DNA of 64,000 bases from Negativibacillus massiliensis (GTDB lineage Bacteria > Bacillota > Clostridia > Oscillospirales > Ruminococcaceae). The DNA lies in the NCBI RefSeq assembly GCF_900148495.1, contig NZ_FTRU01000007.1, positions 62,001 through 126,000 of the forward strand, written 5' to 3'. Of this stretch, positions 1 to 7,260 are shown one piece after another. The number at the start of each line of letters is the position of its first letter. Positions within the stretch are counted from its first letter, which is position 1. The position numbers and the translations under genes were made by a program. Below the pieces are notes generated by a model. It was given only the letters and a program-made list of their open reading frames with translations. It made no database searches and had not been told where the DNA came from.

Positions 1-211
1 TTGCATTGACTCTAACGGTGATTTGACGATTAACGGAGGTGTGCTGAATCTTACCTGTAACGGTAGCGGAAATACAACGCTGGATTGCGATGGAAGCTAC
101 ACCAATAATGGAGGCGAAATAACCACCAATGATGGATCGGAAAATAATCCTGGACAGATGGGCGGAATGGGAAAAACTGGCGGAAAAGGACAAGGTCATT
201 CCGGATTTTAA
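1..211 (+). CDS. C-terminal end of a secreted carbohydrate-binding (Cthe_2159/DUF4353-like) protein, partial
   Basis: The frame is already open at the window edge (reading from base 2) and ends at a TAA at 209-211, so only about 69 C-terminal residues are seen. They are Gly/Asn/Thr/Asp-rich with short beta-strand repeats (GDLTINGGVLNLTCNGSGN) and end in a Gly-Met-rich tail (GQMGGMGKTGG). This fits the C-terminus of the beta-helical carbohydrate-binding family typified by Cthe_2159, which is usually an exported lipoprotein. The family call rests on the repeat style and tail only, because the signal peptide and main domain lie outside the window. Confidence 0.6.
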   Translation, partial: CIDSNGDLTINGGVLNLTCNGSGNTTLDCDGSYTNNGGEITTNDGSENNPGQMGGMGKTGGKGQGHSGF

Positions 212-251
212 AAAAGCCCAAAATTAAAAATACGATTTTTCAAAATGGAGA

Positions 252-863
252 ATGATGGCATTGACTTACGAAGAATATTACGGGGATGATTTTTTTCGTC
301 TGAAGCGTGTGGAAGAAATTTTGTTGGACACCATTCGTCAGTACCCGGCGAAGGATTATGCGGACGGTGTGGAGCCGATTTTATACTGCAAATCCAGAAT
401 CAAAAATCCAGATAGTATGATTCATAAATTGAAAAAGCGCGGCGTTGCAACAGATGGAAAAACTGCAATCAGAGAAACGCATGACGCAGTGGGAGTGCGC
501 ATCATATGCTCCTTTATAGATGATGTCTATAAAATTTCTCAATGGCTGAGCACACAAAATAATTTTACGATTGTTGCTACCAAGGACTATATTGCCTATC
601 CAAAACCAAATGGATACCGCAGCCTGCACCTCATTTTAAAATTTCATGATGGACCCGAACAGGGCATTCAGGCAGAAATTCAGCTTCGCACCATTGCTAT
701 CGACTTTTGGGCAGCTTTGGAACATCAGATGAAGTACAAGAAAAATATCCAATATGAAAAGACAATCTGTGATGAGCTCAAGCGCTGTGCAGATGAGATT
801 GCTTCGGTGGATATGTCGATGCAGGCTTTGCGGGATATCATCCAAAACGATAAATGGGATTAA
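252..863 (+). CDS. relQ: Small alarmone synthetase, RelQ/YjbM type GTP pyrophosphokinase
   Basis: The protein makes (p)ppGpp by transferring pyrophosphate from ATP to GDP or GTP in the cytoplasm. At 203 residues it has only a RelA/SpoT synthetase domain, with no hydrolase, TGS or ACT region, which is the length of RelQ-type enzymes. Visible motifs are KSRIKNPDSMIHKLKKRG, the HDAVGVRII strand, the substrate-binding YPKPNGYRSLH loop and EIQLRT followed by WAALEH. GGAG at 247-250 precedes two tandem ATGs (252 and 255); the second is equally plausible. It stands alone between the carbohydrate-binding protein and a zinc-ribbon gene. The family call is strong. The RelQ rather than RelP assignment is inference. 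Confidence 0.9.
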   Translation: MMALTYEEYYGDDFFRLKRVEEILLDTIRQYPAKDYADGVEPILYCKSRIKNPDSMIHKLKKRGVATDGKTAIRETHDAVGVRIICSFIDDVYKISQWLSTQNNFTIVATKDYIAYPKPNGYRSLHLILKFHDGPEQGIQAEIQLRTIAIDFWAALEHQMKYKKNIQYEKTICDELKRCADEIASVDMSMQALRDIIQNDKWD

Positions 864-1005
864 GTTTGTATTTGGGTTGCTAAAAGACGCAGCATAAGGT
901 CAAAAATCCGGCAGAAAACCTAAGATAGCACGGTTTAGAGTCAACCTTGATTCCCCAAGAAATCATTTTCTGTTTTGCTTTTTTTACAATTTACAAAATT
1001 TCTTC

Positions 1006-1034
1006 TTGACGAGAGAATTGCTTTTAGATAAACT
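1006..1034 (+). promoter_or_regulatory. Promoter upstream of the zinc-ribbon gene
   Basis: TTGACG (1006-1011), a 17-base spacer and TAAACT (1029-1034) lie 32 bases before the ATG at 1067. The rest of the 864-1066 gap shows no gene. Confidence 0.5.
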
Positions 1035-1066
1035 GAAAGTAATCCAAGATAAGGAGGAATTTTGTC

Positions 1067-1357
1067 ATGTATTGCAGAAATTGCGGACAACCAATCGATG
1101 ACAACGCAACGGTATGCCAGAACTGTGGGGCATATCAGAATAAAAATCCAAATGTGGAAGATAATGGCGGAATCGGCTGGGGACTTTTGGGATGCTGTAT
1201 CCCTGTTGCGGGACTGGTCCTGTTCCTGGTTTGGAAGGATACTAAGCCCAGAACAGCAAAGGCAGCTGGAATTGGTGCACTGGTGTCAGTGATTCTGGGT
1301 ATCCTGTATTATTTGCTTGTTTTTGTAGGAGCCCTCACCTTTGGTTTGTTGAGCTAG
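1067..1357 (+). CDS. Zinc-ribbon membrane protein
   Basis: This is a 96-residue protein. Residues 1-25 form a zinc ribbon with two CxxC pairs (YCRNCG and CQNCG). Two hydrophobic segments follow at about residues 38-52 and 66-92, separated by a basic loop (WKDTKPRTAKAAG). It is probably a small membrane protein with its zinc ribbon in the cytoplasm. The ribosome-binding site AAGGAGGA lies 8 bases before the ATG. It is followed after 3 bases by the DUF2085 gene, so the two are co-transcribed. The family is widespread in Clostridia and its function is unknown. A second frame overlapping it (from 1062) is a shadow. Confidence 0.85.
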   Translation: MYCRNCGQPIDDNATVCQNCGAYQNKNPNVEDNGGIGWGLLGCCIPVAGLVLFLVWKDTKPRTAKAAGIGALVSVILGILYYLLVFVGALTFGLLS

Positions 1358-1360
1358 GTC

Positions 1361-1726
1361 ATGCAGGCTTGGCTGTATCGCTGGCTGCCGATTATTTTCG
1401 GCTGTCATTGCCGGAGCGACCGTTCGTTTTTCTATCGTGGGAAACAGTTTCCAATCTGCGCCCGATGTACCGGTGAACTGATAGGAATTTTGTGCGCACT
1501 TCCCTGTTTTGTGCTTTTCTCAGTGCCCGACTTGAAAACGTGCCTTTTCCTGATGCTGCCGCTGCTGCTGGACGGTTTTGCTCAGAAACTGACAAGCTAT
1601 CAAAGCGGAAATCTTCGCCGTTTGGTGACGGGGGTTCTGTTTGGTTATGCTTTGGTGGGTCTGGTGTCGATTACGACGATTTTTGCAGCGCAGGCAGGAT
1701 TTGAGTTTGGAAAAAATCTAAAATAA
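1361..1726 (+). CDS. DUF2085 family membrane protein
   Basis: A 121-residue protein with the DUF2085 signature: CHCRSDRSFFYRGKQFPICARCTGE. The paired Cys and His residues there suggest metal binding. Three hydrophobic stretches follow, at about 42-60, 63-72 and 87-110. It starts 3 bases after the zinc-ribbon gene and ends at a strong terminator, so the two form a two-gene operon. Members are small integral membrane proteins of unknown function. No close ribosome-binding site is visible, which fits translational coupling with the gene before. Confidence 0.8.
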   Translation: MQAWLYRWLPIIFGCHCRSDRSFFYRGKQFPICARCTGELIGILCALPCFVLFSVPDLKTCLFLMLPLLLDGFAQKLTSYQSGNLRRLVTGVLFGYALVGLVSITTIFAAQAGFEFGKNLK

Positions 1727-1755
1727 AAACGTCCCATTCGGGACGTTTTTATTTT
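1725..1755. terminator. Bidirectional hairpin terminator
   Basis: AAAAACGTCCC / ATTC / GGGACGTTTTT with U-tracts in both directions. It lies between the end of the DUF2085 gene (+) and the end of the minus-strand gene at 1768, so it probably serves both. Confidence 0.9.
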
Positions 1756-1767
1756 TATATCGATACT

Positions 1768-2079
1768 TTAAAGAAACAGAGAGTAAATGATTTTAGGATT
1801 TTCCAGCACCCTGTCAAAATCCAGCCGAAGCATCATGGTGACATGGCAGCAAAAATCGACCTGCTGTGAAATGGGCGAAATTCCCATCTCCTTGAGAAAC
1901 TGTGTAAATTCGGGATACAGCGGCAGCAGGCTGCTGATTTCGGTATAATAGTCCCAGTGGGGAGTATCAATGTGATGGTCGGAAACAGATAAAATCAGGT
2001 CAGCTTGTCTTTGCTTCTGAATTTTTTCCATTAAGCCGCTTTCCTTAAAAAAATCCAGAATTCTTTCCGCGTCCGTCAT
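1768..2079 (-). CDS. Hypothetical protein
   Basis: The frame is open from 2127, but the start at 2079 is preferred because GAGGGGGA sits 7-8 bases before that ATG. The product is about 103 residues, begins MTDAERILDFFKESGLMEKI, and has no signal peptide, membrane segment or motif I recognise. It has amphipathic helices and acidic character. It is divergent from the ribbon-helix-helix gene at 2231 and shares an AT-rich intergenic region with it. It could be a regulated partner of that repressor, but nothing in its sequence shows a function. Confidence 0.6.
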   Translation of the reverse strand: MTDAERILDFFKESGLMEKIQKQRQADLILSVSDHHIDTPHWDYYTEISSLLPLYPEFTQFLKEMGISPISQQVDFCCHVTMMLRLDFDRVLENPKIIYSLFL

Positions 2080-2200
2080 CTGATCTTCCCCCTCAAATGA
2101 TATGATTTCCTGAAAATAATATATCATATTTTAATATATAAAATCAATATCTATAACAAATATCTTATTTTGAGATATATCAATGATAGATAAAACTATA

Positions 2201-2218
2201 TATGATATAAATATCATA
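2201..2218. promoter_or_regulatory. Palindromic candidate operator at the RHH gene's ribosome-binding site
   Basis: TATGATATAAATATCATA is a perfect 8-base inverted repeat with a 2-base centre. Its last bases touch the AGGAGG of the gene at 2231. Further half-site-like GATAT/ATATC elements (2165-2183) lie in the same AT-rich divergent region. The position suggests autorepression by the ribbon-helix-helix protein. Confidence 0.55.
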
Positions 2219-2230
2219 GGAGGGATAAAG

Positions 2231-2407
2231 ATGGAATTTTCACCGGGCAAAGTTGAGAAAATTTTAATTTCTTTAAGGATAGAAGAGCCTTTTTTAAATA
2301 AAATAGATGTGGCAGCCACAGAAAGAGAAATGTCTCGAAATGAGTTTATTTGTCAGGCTATTGCTTACGCGATGGACCACATGGAAAAAAAGAAACTTGA
2401 GGAATAG
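2231..2407 (+). CDS. Ribbon-helix-helix (Arc/CopG-like) DNA-binding protein
   Basis: The start at 2231 is chosen because AGGAGG lies 7 bases before it; a longer frame from 2183 would run through the operator. The product has 58 residues. One beta-strand (KILISLRIEEPFLNKID) is followed by two helices (AATEREMSRNEFICQAIAYAMDHM), the ribbon-helix-helix layout in which a dimer's paired strands read the major groove. The family includes many autoregulators and antitoxins. The divergent gene ending at 1768 is the only obvious partner. It ends shortly before a near-perfect terminator. Confidence 0.7.
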   Translation: MEFSPGKVEKILISLRIEEPFLNKIDVAATEREMSRNEFICQAIAYAMDHMEKKKLEE

Positions 2408-2447
2408 TTGGTAAACGATTTATTTTTCCTATATTCAAAAATGTAAC

Positions 2448-2482
2448 AAAACAGGCTCACTTGATATCAAGTGAGCCTGTTT
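2448..2482 (+). terminator. Terminator after the RHH gene
   Basis: A perfect 30-base palindrome (arms ACAGGCTCACTTGAT / ATCAAGTGAGCCTGT, 2451-2480), flanked by AAA and TTT. Confidence 0.75.
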
Positions 2483-2495
2483 CAATACGGTAATA

Positions 2496-2524
2496 TTTAC
2501 AAATATTGGTGCGTGTGATATACT
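2496..2524 (+). promoter_or_regulatory. Toxin 1 promoter
   Basis: TTTACA (2496-2501), a 17-base spacer and TATACT (2519-2524). The same hexamers and spacing occur before toxin 2 (53391-53419), and near-identical ones (TTTACA, TATAAT) before toxin 3. Confidence 0.8.
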
Positions 2525-2545
2525 ACAGCTTGTCAGAAAGATGGC

Positions 2546-2577
2546 ACGGTTATTTCCCCAAAAAAGGGGGTGACCGT
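2546..2577 (+). promoter_or_regulatory. Hairpin sequestering the toxin 1 ribosome-binding site
   Basis: ACGGT (2546-2550) pairs with ACCGT (2573-2577), and CCCC pairs with the GGGG of the Shine-Dalgarno GGGGGTGA, directly before the ATG at 2579. Equivalent structures precede the other two toxins with different bases, so the pairing rather than the sequence is kept. Confidence 0.7.
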
Positions 2578-2578
2578 T

Positions 2579-2659
2579 ATGACGATTTTAGAAGTGATTG
2601 CACTTTTAAATTTACTTGCAACGGTTATCTTTGGTATTTTAATGTACATAAAGAAATAA
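2579..2659 (+). CDS. Small hydrophobic toxin-like peptide (holin-like, type I toxin family), copy 1
   Basis: This is a 26-residue peptide, MTILEVIALLNLLATV then IFGILMYIKK. It has one transmembrane segment (about residues 4-23) and a short basic C-terminus, like the putative holin-like toxins and TxpA/Fst-type peptides that depolarise the membrane. Its Shine-Dalgarno is trapped in a hairpin. A strong promoter on the opposite strand (2755-2784) would make an antisense RNA across its 3' end. An identical peptide is encoded at 57434-57514 with four synonymous base changes, which shows selection on the protein. Family membership is by pattern, and toxicity is inferred. Confidence 0.75.
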   Translation: MTILEVIALLNLLATVIFGILMYIKK

Positions 2660-2748
2660 CCACCCCTAAGTAAAAGGGGCGGCGTTTCCTCAAGTAATTC
2701 AGTTGTTTGGGAATGACCGCCGTCTGGCACACGGGAGCCATCTCTCTG
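2600..2748 (-). ncRNA. Antisense RNA of toxin locus 1 (antitoxin candidate)
   Basis: Transcription from the minus promoter at 2755-2784 would start near 2748 and run leftward into the toxin 3' untranslated region and coding end. The 3' limit is uncertain. The segment with GACGGCGGTCATTCC (RNA sense) is shared with locus 3 and so appears to be a conserved functional element. Confidence 0.6.
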
Positions 2749-2754
2749 ACATTC

Positions 2755-2784
2755 ATTATATAACCAAGGTTTACGTTTTGTCAA
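2755..2784 (-). promoter_or_regulatory. Antisense RNA promoter, toxin locus 1
   Basis: On the minus strand: TTGACA (2784-2779), an 18-base spacer and TATAAT (2760-2755). It is a near-consensus promoter with no downstream gene in its own sense. Confidence 0.8.
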
Positions 2785-2796
2785 GAAAGCTGTTTC

Positions 2797-2831
2797 AAAA
2801 GCGGAAGCGGTATTATACCGCTTCCGCTTTT
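2797..2831. terminator. Terminator of the DUF6320 operon
   Basis: AAAAGCGGAAGCGGT / ATT / ATACCGCTTCCGCTTTT, a nearly perfect inverted repeat just after the stop of the minus-strand gene ending at 2836. Confidence 0.85.
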
Positions 2832-2835
2832 GTGC

Positions 2836-3507
2836 TTATAAATGCAGTCTCTTTTTTAGCTCGGACCAGGTGTCCTTTCCGATAAATAAAACCAGCGCCG
2901 CAAGGTAAATCACGCTTGCCGCAGCGGTCAGGACAGTAGGCCACAAAACCGTGGTCCAGCCTGTCAGCAGGAAGATTACCGGAACCATACTGAATACCGC
3001 TGAAACAACCATATAGATGATATAATTTTCAATCGAGCGGTGTCCTGTTGCGGCAATCGAAGCAATTACAATCATGGAAAAACTGCACAATGCCGGAATC
3101 AGGTAGTTAAACGACCAGCGATGAAAGCCGGTCATCAGGTCAAAGATGACCACTACCAGTGCAATGGTGACCAGCTGATACAGAACATGTTTGCAGAAGG
3201 AACTGCGTTTGCGGATTGCCTGTGCAACGGTGGCCCATCCAGCCCCCACTCCTGCCAGCACAAACAGTGACCACCAGCTGTGCGTCCAGAACAGCAGATT
3301 GCAGGTGATGCAGATAACGCAGATGGTGACAGATAAAAACAGCAAAAACCGAATCAGAAGATTGTATTGATGGTAGATTGTCGGGATATAGGGAAAAATC
3401 TCGTCATCATATCCCTGCTGATCGGTCTCGGTCAGAAAGCGCTGGCACAGCGGACAGCGTTCCCGACCGGATGGAACAACAACCTTGCACTTTTCACAGT
3501 ATTTCAT
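2836..3507 (-). CDS. DUF6320 family zinc-ribbon membrane protein
   Basis: A 223-residue protein. Residues 1-24 carry a CxxC...CPLC zinc ribbon (MKYCEKCKVVVPSGRERCPLC). About six transmembrane segments follow between residues 50 and 210. Its ATG overlaps the stop codon of the acyltransferase gene (ATGA), so it is translationally coupled as the last gene of a three-gene minus operon. This order of hydrolase, acyltransferase and zinc-ribbon membrane protein is one I know from other Clostridia. The function is unknown, and a role in membrane-linked acyl or lipid modification is inference from the neighbours. Confidence 0.75.
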   Translation of the reverse strand: MKYCEKCKVVVPSGRERCPLCQRFLTETDQQGYDDEIFPYIPTIYHQYNLLIRFLLFLSVTICVICITCNLLFWTHSWWSLFVLAGVGAGWATVAQAIRKRSSFCKHVLYQLVTIALVVVIFDLMTGFHRWSFNYLIPALCSFSMIVIASIAATGHRSIENYIIYMVVSAVFSMVPVIFLLTGWTTVLWPTVLTAAASVIYLAALVLFIGKDTWSELKKRLHL

Positions 3508-4778
3508 TGCAGATCATCCTCCAACTTATTGGACTGAATTTCCACCGGAATGCCCGCCTGGGTCAGCTGGCGGAAAAAGTGCTTTTGAACATTGGTGCTG
3601 CGAAATGCAGAAGTGAAGCTGACGGTCAGTTCCCCGCCATAAGAGCAGACACACGCCTGAAGCTTATCGGTGCTGACAAAAACATCAAAGCGTTTGACAA
3701 ACGGCTTTGCAGCCTCAGGCAGATCAATTTTACCGATATTGGAGATGGAACCGGCAGTATAGCTTTCGCTGATGGTGTCGGCAGTCCACAGAATCAGGTC
3801 CTTGATGACCAGAGGAATCGCGCGGGCAACATAGTTGTGTTCTGCCTTGGAGAGTGCAGCCATTCTGGCACCCAGCTGTTCGGCGGTCAGTTCCCGCTTA
3901 AATTCTTCCTTCACGCAGGCAATAACATCTTCCAGCGTTCCAGGCCCCTGGGAAAAGTTATAGCCGACCTGAATGACACCAAAAAAGTTTCGGGCGGTCT
4001 CCGACTGAAAATAGTTTCGCAGATTGACCGGAACCGAAAGGATCACCGGCTTTTTCTTTTGGCGCAGCGGGATTTCCTCGGCAAAAGCAATCAGCATCAT
4101 CGAGGTAAGCATTACGGTAAGGGTGGTATTATAGGATTTTGCAAGCTGCAAAACCTCCTTGACCGGCATGATTCCTTCGATGATTTTGAGTCTGCCCTCC
4201 GGTACACGAAGACCTTTGAGCTGGCAGGATTTTCTGCTTTTGGTTCTCTTTGCGCTGTGGTGAGGGTCATAATACTTGGAAAAGCTGTCTTCGTCCCGTT
4301 CCGAAACCGAGGCATCATATTCGATCTCGGACAAAAGATCCTCTTTCAGCGGTGGATATTTGATTGCAAGATAATTGCATACCAGTGTTTTTAAAAACTG
4401 CAGTGCACCGGTGCCGTCGGTCAGGGAGTGGTAAACCTCCAGATTGATGCGGTTGCGGTAACAGCTTACCTCAAAAAGCAGGTTTCGGCTGCTGGGGTCA
4501 TAGATCTGTCCGCAGGGTGGACGATACTCCGGCTCCACAACCGGTACAAGTTCTGTCTTTTCCAGATAGTACCAGAACAGACCATGCTTTAATACACTGC
4601 GAAAGATGGGAAAAACATCCAGAGATCGCTCGGTGGCCTGCTGGAGAATATCCCGGTCAACCCACTCGCTCAGCTGGCAGGCAAAGCGAAACACCTTGGT
4701 GTCCTGCTTGTTGCTGGTAGGCGGGAATATTTTTGCGGCATTGTCTAAACGGGTCCAATCAGCACTCTTCTGGCTCAA
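3504..4778 (-). CDS. Condensation-domain-like acyltransferase (alcohol/polyketide acetyltransferase type)
   Basis: A 424-residue protein of the CoA-dependent acyltransferase/condensation fold. The catalytic HxxxDG motif is HSLTDG at residues 117-122, and a second-half region (NLRNYFQSETARNFFGVI) matches the DFG-region strand of the fold. The start is TTG at 4778 with GAGGTGAACGG before it, so the gene overlaps the end of the hydrolase gene by 20 bases. No carrier-protein domain is fused or adjacent, so it probably uses acyl-CoA rather than a peptidyl carrier. Substrate and product are unknown. It presumably works with the esterase encoded before it and the membrane protein after it. Confidence 0.8.
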   Translation of the reverse strand: MSQKSADWTRLDNAAKIFPPTSNKQDTKVFRFACQLSEWVDRDILQQATERSLDVFPIFRSVLKHGLFWYYLEKTELVPVVEPEYRPPCGQIYDPSSRNLLFEVSCYRNRINLEVYHSLTDGTGALQFLKTLVCNYLAIKYPPLKEDLLSEIEYDASVSERDEDSFSKYYDPHHSAKRTKSRKSCQLKGLRVPEGRLKIIEGIMPVKEVLQLAKSYNTTLTVMLTSMMLIAFAEEIPLRQKKKPVILSVPVNLRNYFQSETARNFFGVIQVGYNFSQGPGTLEDVIACVKEEFKRELTAEQLGARMAALSKAEHNYVARAIPLVIKDLILWTADTISESYTAGSISNIGKIDLPEAAKPFVKRFDVFVSTDKLQACVCSYGGELTVSFTSAFRSTNVQKHFFRQLTQAGIPVEIQSNKLEDDLQ

Positions 4779-5787
4779 GACCGTTCACCTCTTTGTTTGT
4801 ATTCTCTGTCAGCGAGATTTTGTTTTCTTCCGTTTCACTGATTACCTCGCCGAAAGTATCCGACTCATTCTTTAGGAAATTATTGATATAGCGATAGGCT
4901 TTTTTAACATGTTTAAAGCTTGGGTTCAGGGACATAAATCCATGCAGCGCATCATGGATGCGATGGATTTCGACGATGTTGCCAGCTTCAGAAAGCTTTC
5001 TTCCGTAAGCTTCTCCCTCATCCCGCAGCGGGTCAAACTCCGCTGTAATGATCAGTGTTTTTGGCTGGTGACTTAAATCCTTGCTGATAATAGGGGCGTA
5101 ATATGGGTTTTGCAAATCCTCATCCGAAGATCGGTAAAGCGCCATATAATCAACCATACGCTTACTGGTCAACAGATATCCTTTTCCATTGGTGCGCACC
5201 GACTCAAACGGTGAATTTTCGGTGTGGTCGTTATTGGTGGCAGGATACAGAAGAATCTGGCGTTTTGGGAAAAACTCCCCGCGATCTCGCGCCATCAGAG
5301 AAACGACCGCTGCCAGATTTCCGCCCGCACTGTCTCCAATGAGTGTGATATCGTCCGGTGTGTTGCCAAACATATCGCAGTGTGCAAAAATTTCTTTTGC
5401 AGCACGATAACAGTCTTCCGGAGCTGCCGGGAATTTGTGTTCCGGTGCTAGCTGATAATCGACCGATACGACGATGTGACCAGTGATCTTTGCCATATTG
5501 GTGCAGACCTTGTCATACGAGTCGATGTTTCCGGTGACCCAGCCGCCGCCATGGAAAAAGAGCAGGACAGGGTGTGGACCTTTTACATCGGGAGCAAAGA
5601 TGCGGACTGGAATGTTGTGATCCCCTGCCCAGATCTCCCTGTCCCAGATTTTATAAAATGGGCGAAGAACATGGGGATGGGATGCATTGACGAAGGTTCG
5701 CTGAATTTTATAGCCGTTTTTCTTATCCAGTAGTTCCGGATAGGAAAGAGCTTTTAACGTTGCGCGCATAAACTGATTAATTGCCAT
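4759..5787 (-). CDS. Alpha/beta hydrolase, hormone-sensitive-lipase family esterase
   Basis: A 342-residue protein that hydrolyses an ester substrate. The oxyanion-hole HGGG is at residues 79-82, and the nucleophile motif GDSAGG (Ser153) at 151-156. The acid (TAEFDPLRDEG) and the His (HDALHGF) follow in the last third, completing the HSL-type triad. It lacks a signal peptide and a membrane anchor, so it is cytoplasmic. The C-terminal 40 residues are acidic and probably disordered. It is first in the operon with the acyltransferase and the DUF6320 protein. The substrate cannot be read from the sequence; an acyl ester made by the acyltransferase is a reasonable guess. Confidence 0.88.
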   Translation of the reverse strand: MAINQFMRATLKALSYPELLDKKNGYKIQRTFVNASHPHVLRPFYKIWDREIWAGDHNIPVRIFAPDVKGPHPVLLFFHGGGWVTGNIDSYDKVCTNMAKITGHIVVSVDYQLAPEHKFPAAPEDCYRAAKEIFAHCDMFGNTPDDITLIGDSAGGNLAAVVSLMARDRGEFFPKRQILLYPATNNDHTENSPFESVRTNGKGYLLTSKRMVDYMALYRSSDEDLQNPYYAPIISKDLSHQPKTLIITAEFDPLRDEGEAYGRKLSEAGNIVEIHRIHDALHGFMSLNPSFKHVKKAYRYINNFLKNESDTFGEVISETEENKISLTENTNKEVNGLEPEEC

Positions 5788-6089
5788 AAATGATAGACAT
5801 CCTTTTCATTTGAAAGAGGGTTAATGGTGAATCAAGATTTCGGAGTATAAAAACTTTTTGTACATCCGTCAATTCTTTATGCTTATTATAGCGTATATCC
5901 TCTCTAAAACAAAGAAGGAAATGTCGTGTATTTTGGAAATTTTTTAAACAGCGTGAAAAAGTGATTGGATAGCTGTAAAAATACTGTAAAAAGAGGCTTT
6001 GATATTTGAAAGATCGTGTCAGATGCAGTATAATAAAAAGGTATGTACTCAATAGATGAAGACGATGTAAGATGAGGGAAGTGTAGTTT
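5788..6089. other. Divergent intergenic region without a gene
   Basis: About 300 AT-rich bases between divergent operons. The only clear signal is a plus-strand promoter, TTGAAA (6006-6011), 17 bases, TATAAT (6029-6034), for the cysteine desulfurase gene. A minus-strand frame here (5777-6052) has no ribosome-binding site and an unconvincing composition. Confidence 0.6.
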
Positions 6090-7229
6090 TTGCCGGACGA
6101 AATTTATTATGATAACAGCGCGACGACCAGAACAAGAGAGGAAGCCGCAAAATTAGTATACGAAATGTTGACCGAGTGTTATGGAAACCCTTCTTCCCTG
6201 CACCGAAAAGGCTTTGAGGCACAAAAACGCCTGGACAAAGCGCGGGAGCAGGTGGCATCATCGCTTGGCTGTCAGAGTTCGGAAATCTACTTTACCTCTG
6301 GCGGTACAGAGGCGGACAATATTGCAATTCTGGGTGCGGCAAGAGCGCAGAAACGCCGCGGCAACCGCATTGTAACGACTGCGTTTGAACATGATGCAGT
6401 GCTTAATACCGTAAAATATCTGGAGAGTGAAGGCTGGGAAATTGTTCGACTGATGCCGGATGCAAACGGACAGATTACACCGGAGCAGGTACTGGAAGCA
6501 GTGGATGACAAGACCGTGCTGGTGTCGATTATGGCAGTCAACAATGAGATCGGCAGCATTCTGCCAATTGGTGCAATTAGCCGCCAATTGCGCCGGAAAT
6601 ATCCACAGCTGCTCATCCATTGTGATGCGGTTCAGGCTTATTGCAAGGAGCCGATCAAACTGGGAAAAACAATGGACGTTGATTTCCTTTCGGTCAGTGG
6701 ACACAAGATCTATGCACCAAAAGGATGCGGCGCACTTTATATCAAAAAAGGAACCCGGTTCCGTCCGGTCACCTTTGGCGGTGGACAGGAAAAGAATGTG
6801 CGCCCTGGAACTGAAGGAATTGCTAATGCATGTGCGATGGGACTGTCCGCCAGCCTCCTCATGCAGGAACGGGAAGAAAATCATAAAAGAATTACCCAAA
6901 TCCGCGACGCACTTTTGGAAGGATTGACAAATCTTCCGGATATCTGCATCAATTCCCCTGCTGATGCGACACCTTATATTTTGAACTTCTCAGCATTGGG
7001 TGTGCGCTCGGAGATCATGCTTCATTTTCTTGAGGAAAAAGGAATTTATGTATCCAGCGGTTCAGCCTGTGCCAAGGGAGGAGCAAGTCATGTGCTCGCC
7101 TCGATGGGAATGGATCACCAGCGTGCGGACAGCGCAATCCGGTTGAGCTTTGGAAGATACAATACGCTGGAAGAAGTTCCCGTATTTTTGCAGGCTTTGC
7201 AGGAAGGCCTGAATCGGTTTCGAAAATAA
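6090..7229 (+). CDS. Cysteine desulfurase (NifS/IscS family)
   Basis: A PLP enzyme that takes sulfur from cysteine as a protein persulfide. The protein has 379 residues, normal for the family. The N-terminal YYDNSATT motif, the PLP lysine in SGHK (Lys206) and the catalytic Cys327 in SSGSACAKGG are all present. The short active-site loop suggests group I. The start is TTG at 6090: an in-frame TAG lies at 6084 and GAGGGAAG is upstream. The gene is followed 31 bases later by thiI, so its main job is probably sulfur supply for 4-thiouridine in tRNA, as in the nifZ-thiI pair of Bacillus. Other sulfur acceptors cannot be excluded. Confidence 0.92.
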   Translation: MPDEIYYDNSATTRTREEAAKLVYEMLTECYGNPSSLHRKGFEAQKRLDKAREQVASSLGCQSSEIYFTSGGTEADNIAILGAARAQKRRGNRIVTTAFEHDAVLNTVKYLESEGWEIVRLMPDANGQITPEQVLEAVDDKTVLVSIMAVNNEIGSILPIGAISRQLRRKYPQLLIHCDAVQAYCKEPIKLGKTMDVDFLSVSGHKIYAPKGCGALYIKKGTRFRPVTFGGGQEKNVRPGTEGIANACAMGLSASLLMQEREENHKRITQIRDALLEGLTNLPDICINSPADATPYILNFSALGVRSEIMLHFLEEKGIYVSSGSACAKGGASHVLASMGMDHQRADSAIRLSFGRYNTLEEVPVFLQALQEGLNRFRK

Positions 7230-7260
7230 TTCATAGGAATAGTAGAGTAAGAGGTGTAAC

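Noticed and set aside
3378-4394. 338-codon plus-strand frame inside the acyltransferase operon
   Set aside because: It is a shadow of the minus-strand acyltransferase, which has the HSLTDG motif and coupled start codons.
5777-6052. 91-codon minus-strand frame upstream of the hydrolase gene
   Set aside because: No ribosome-binding site, Phe/Tyr/Ser-rich random composition, and it covers the promoter of the cysteine desulfurase gene.
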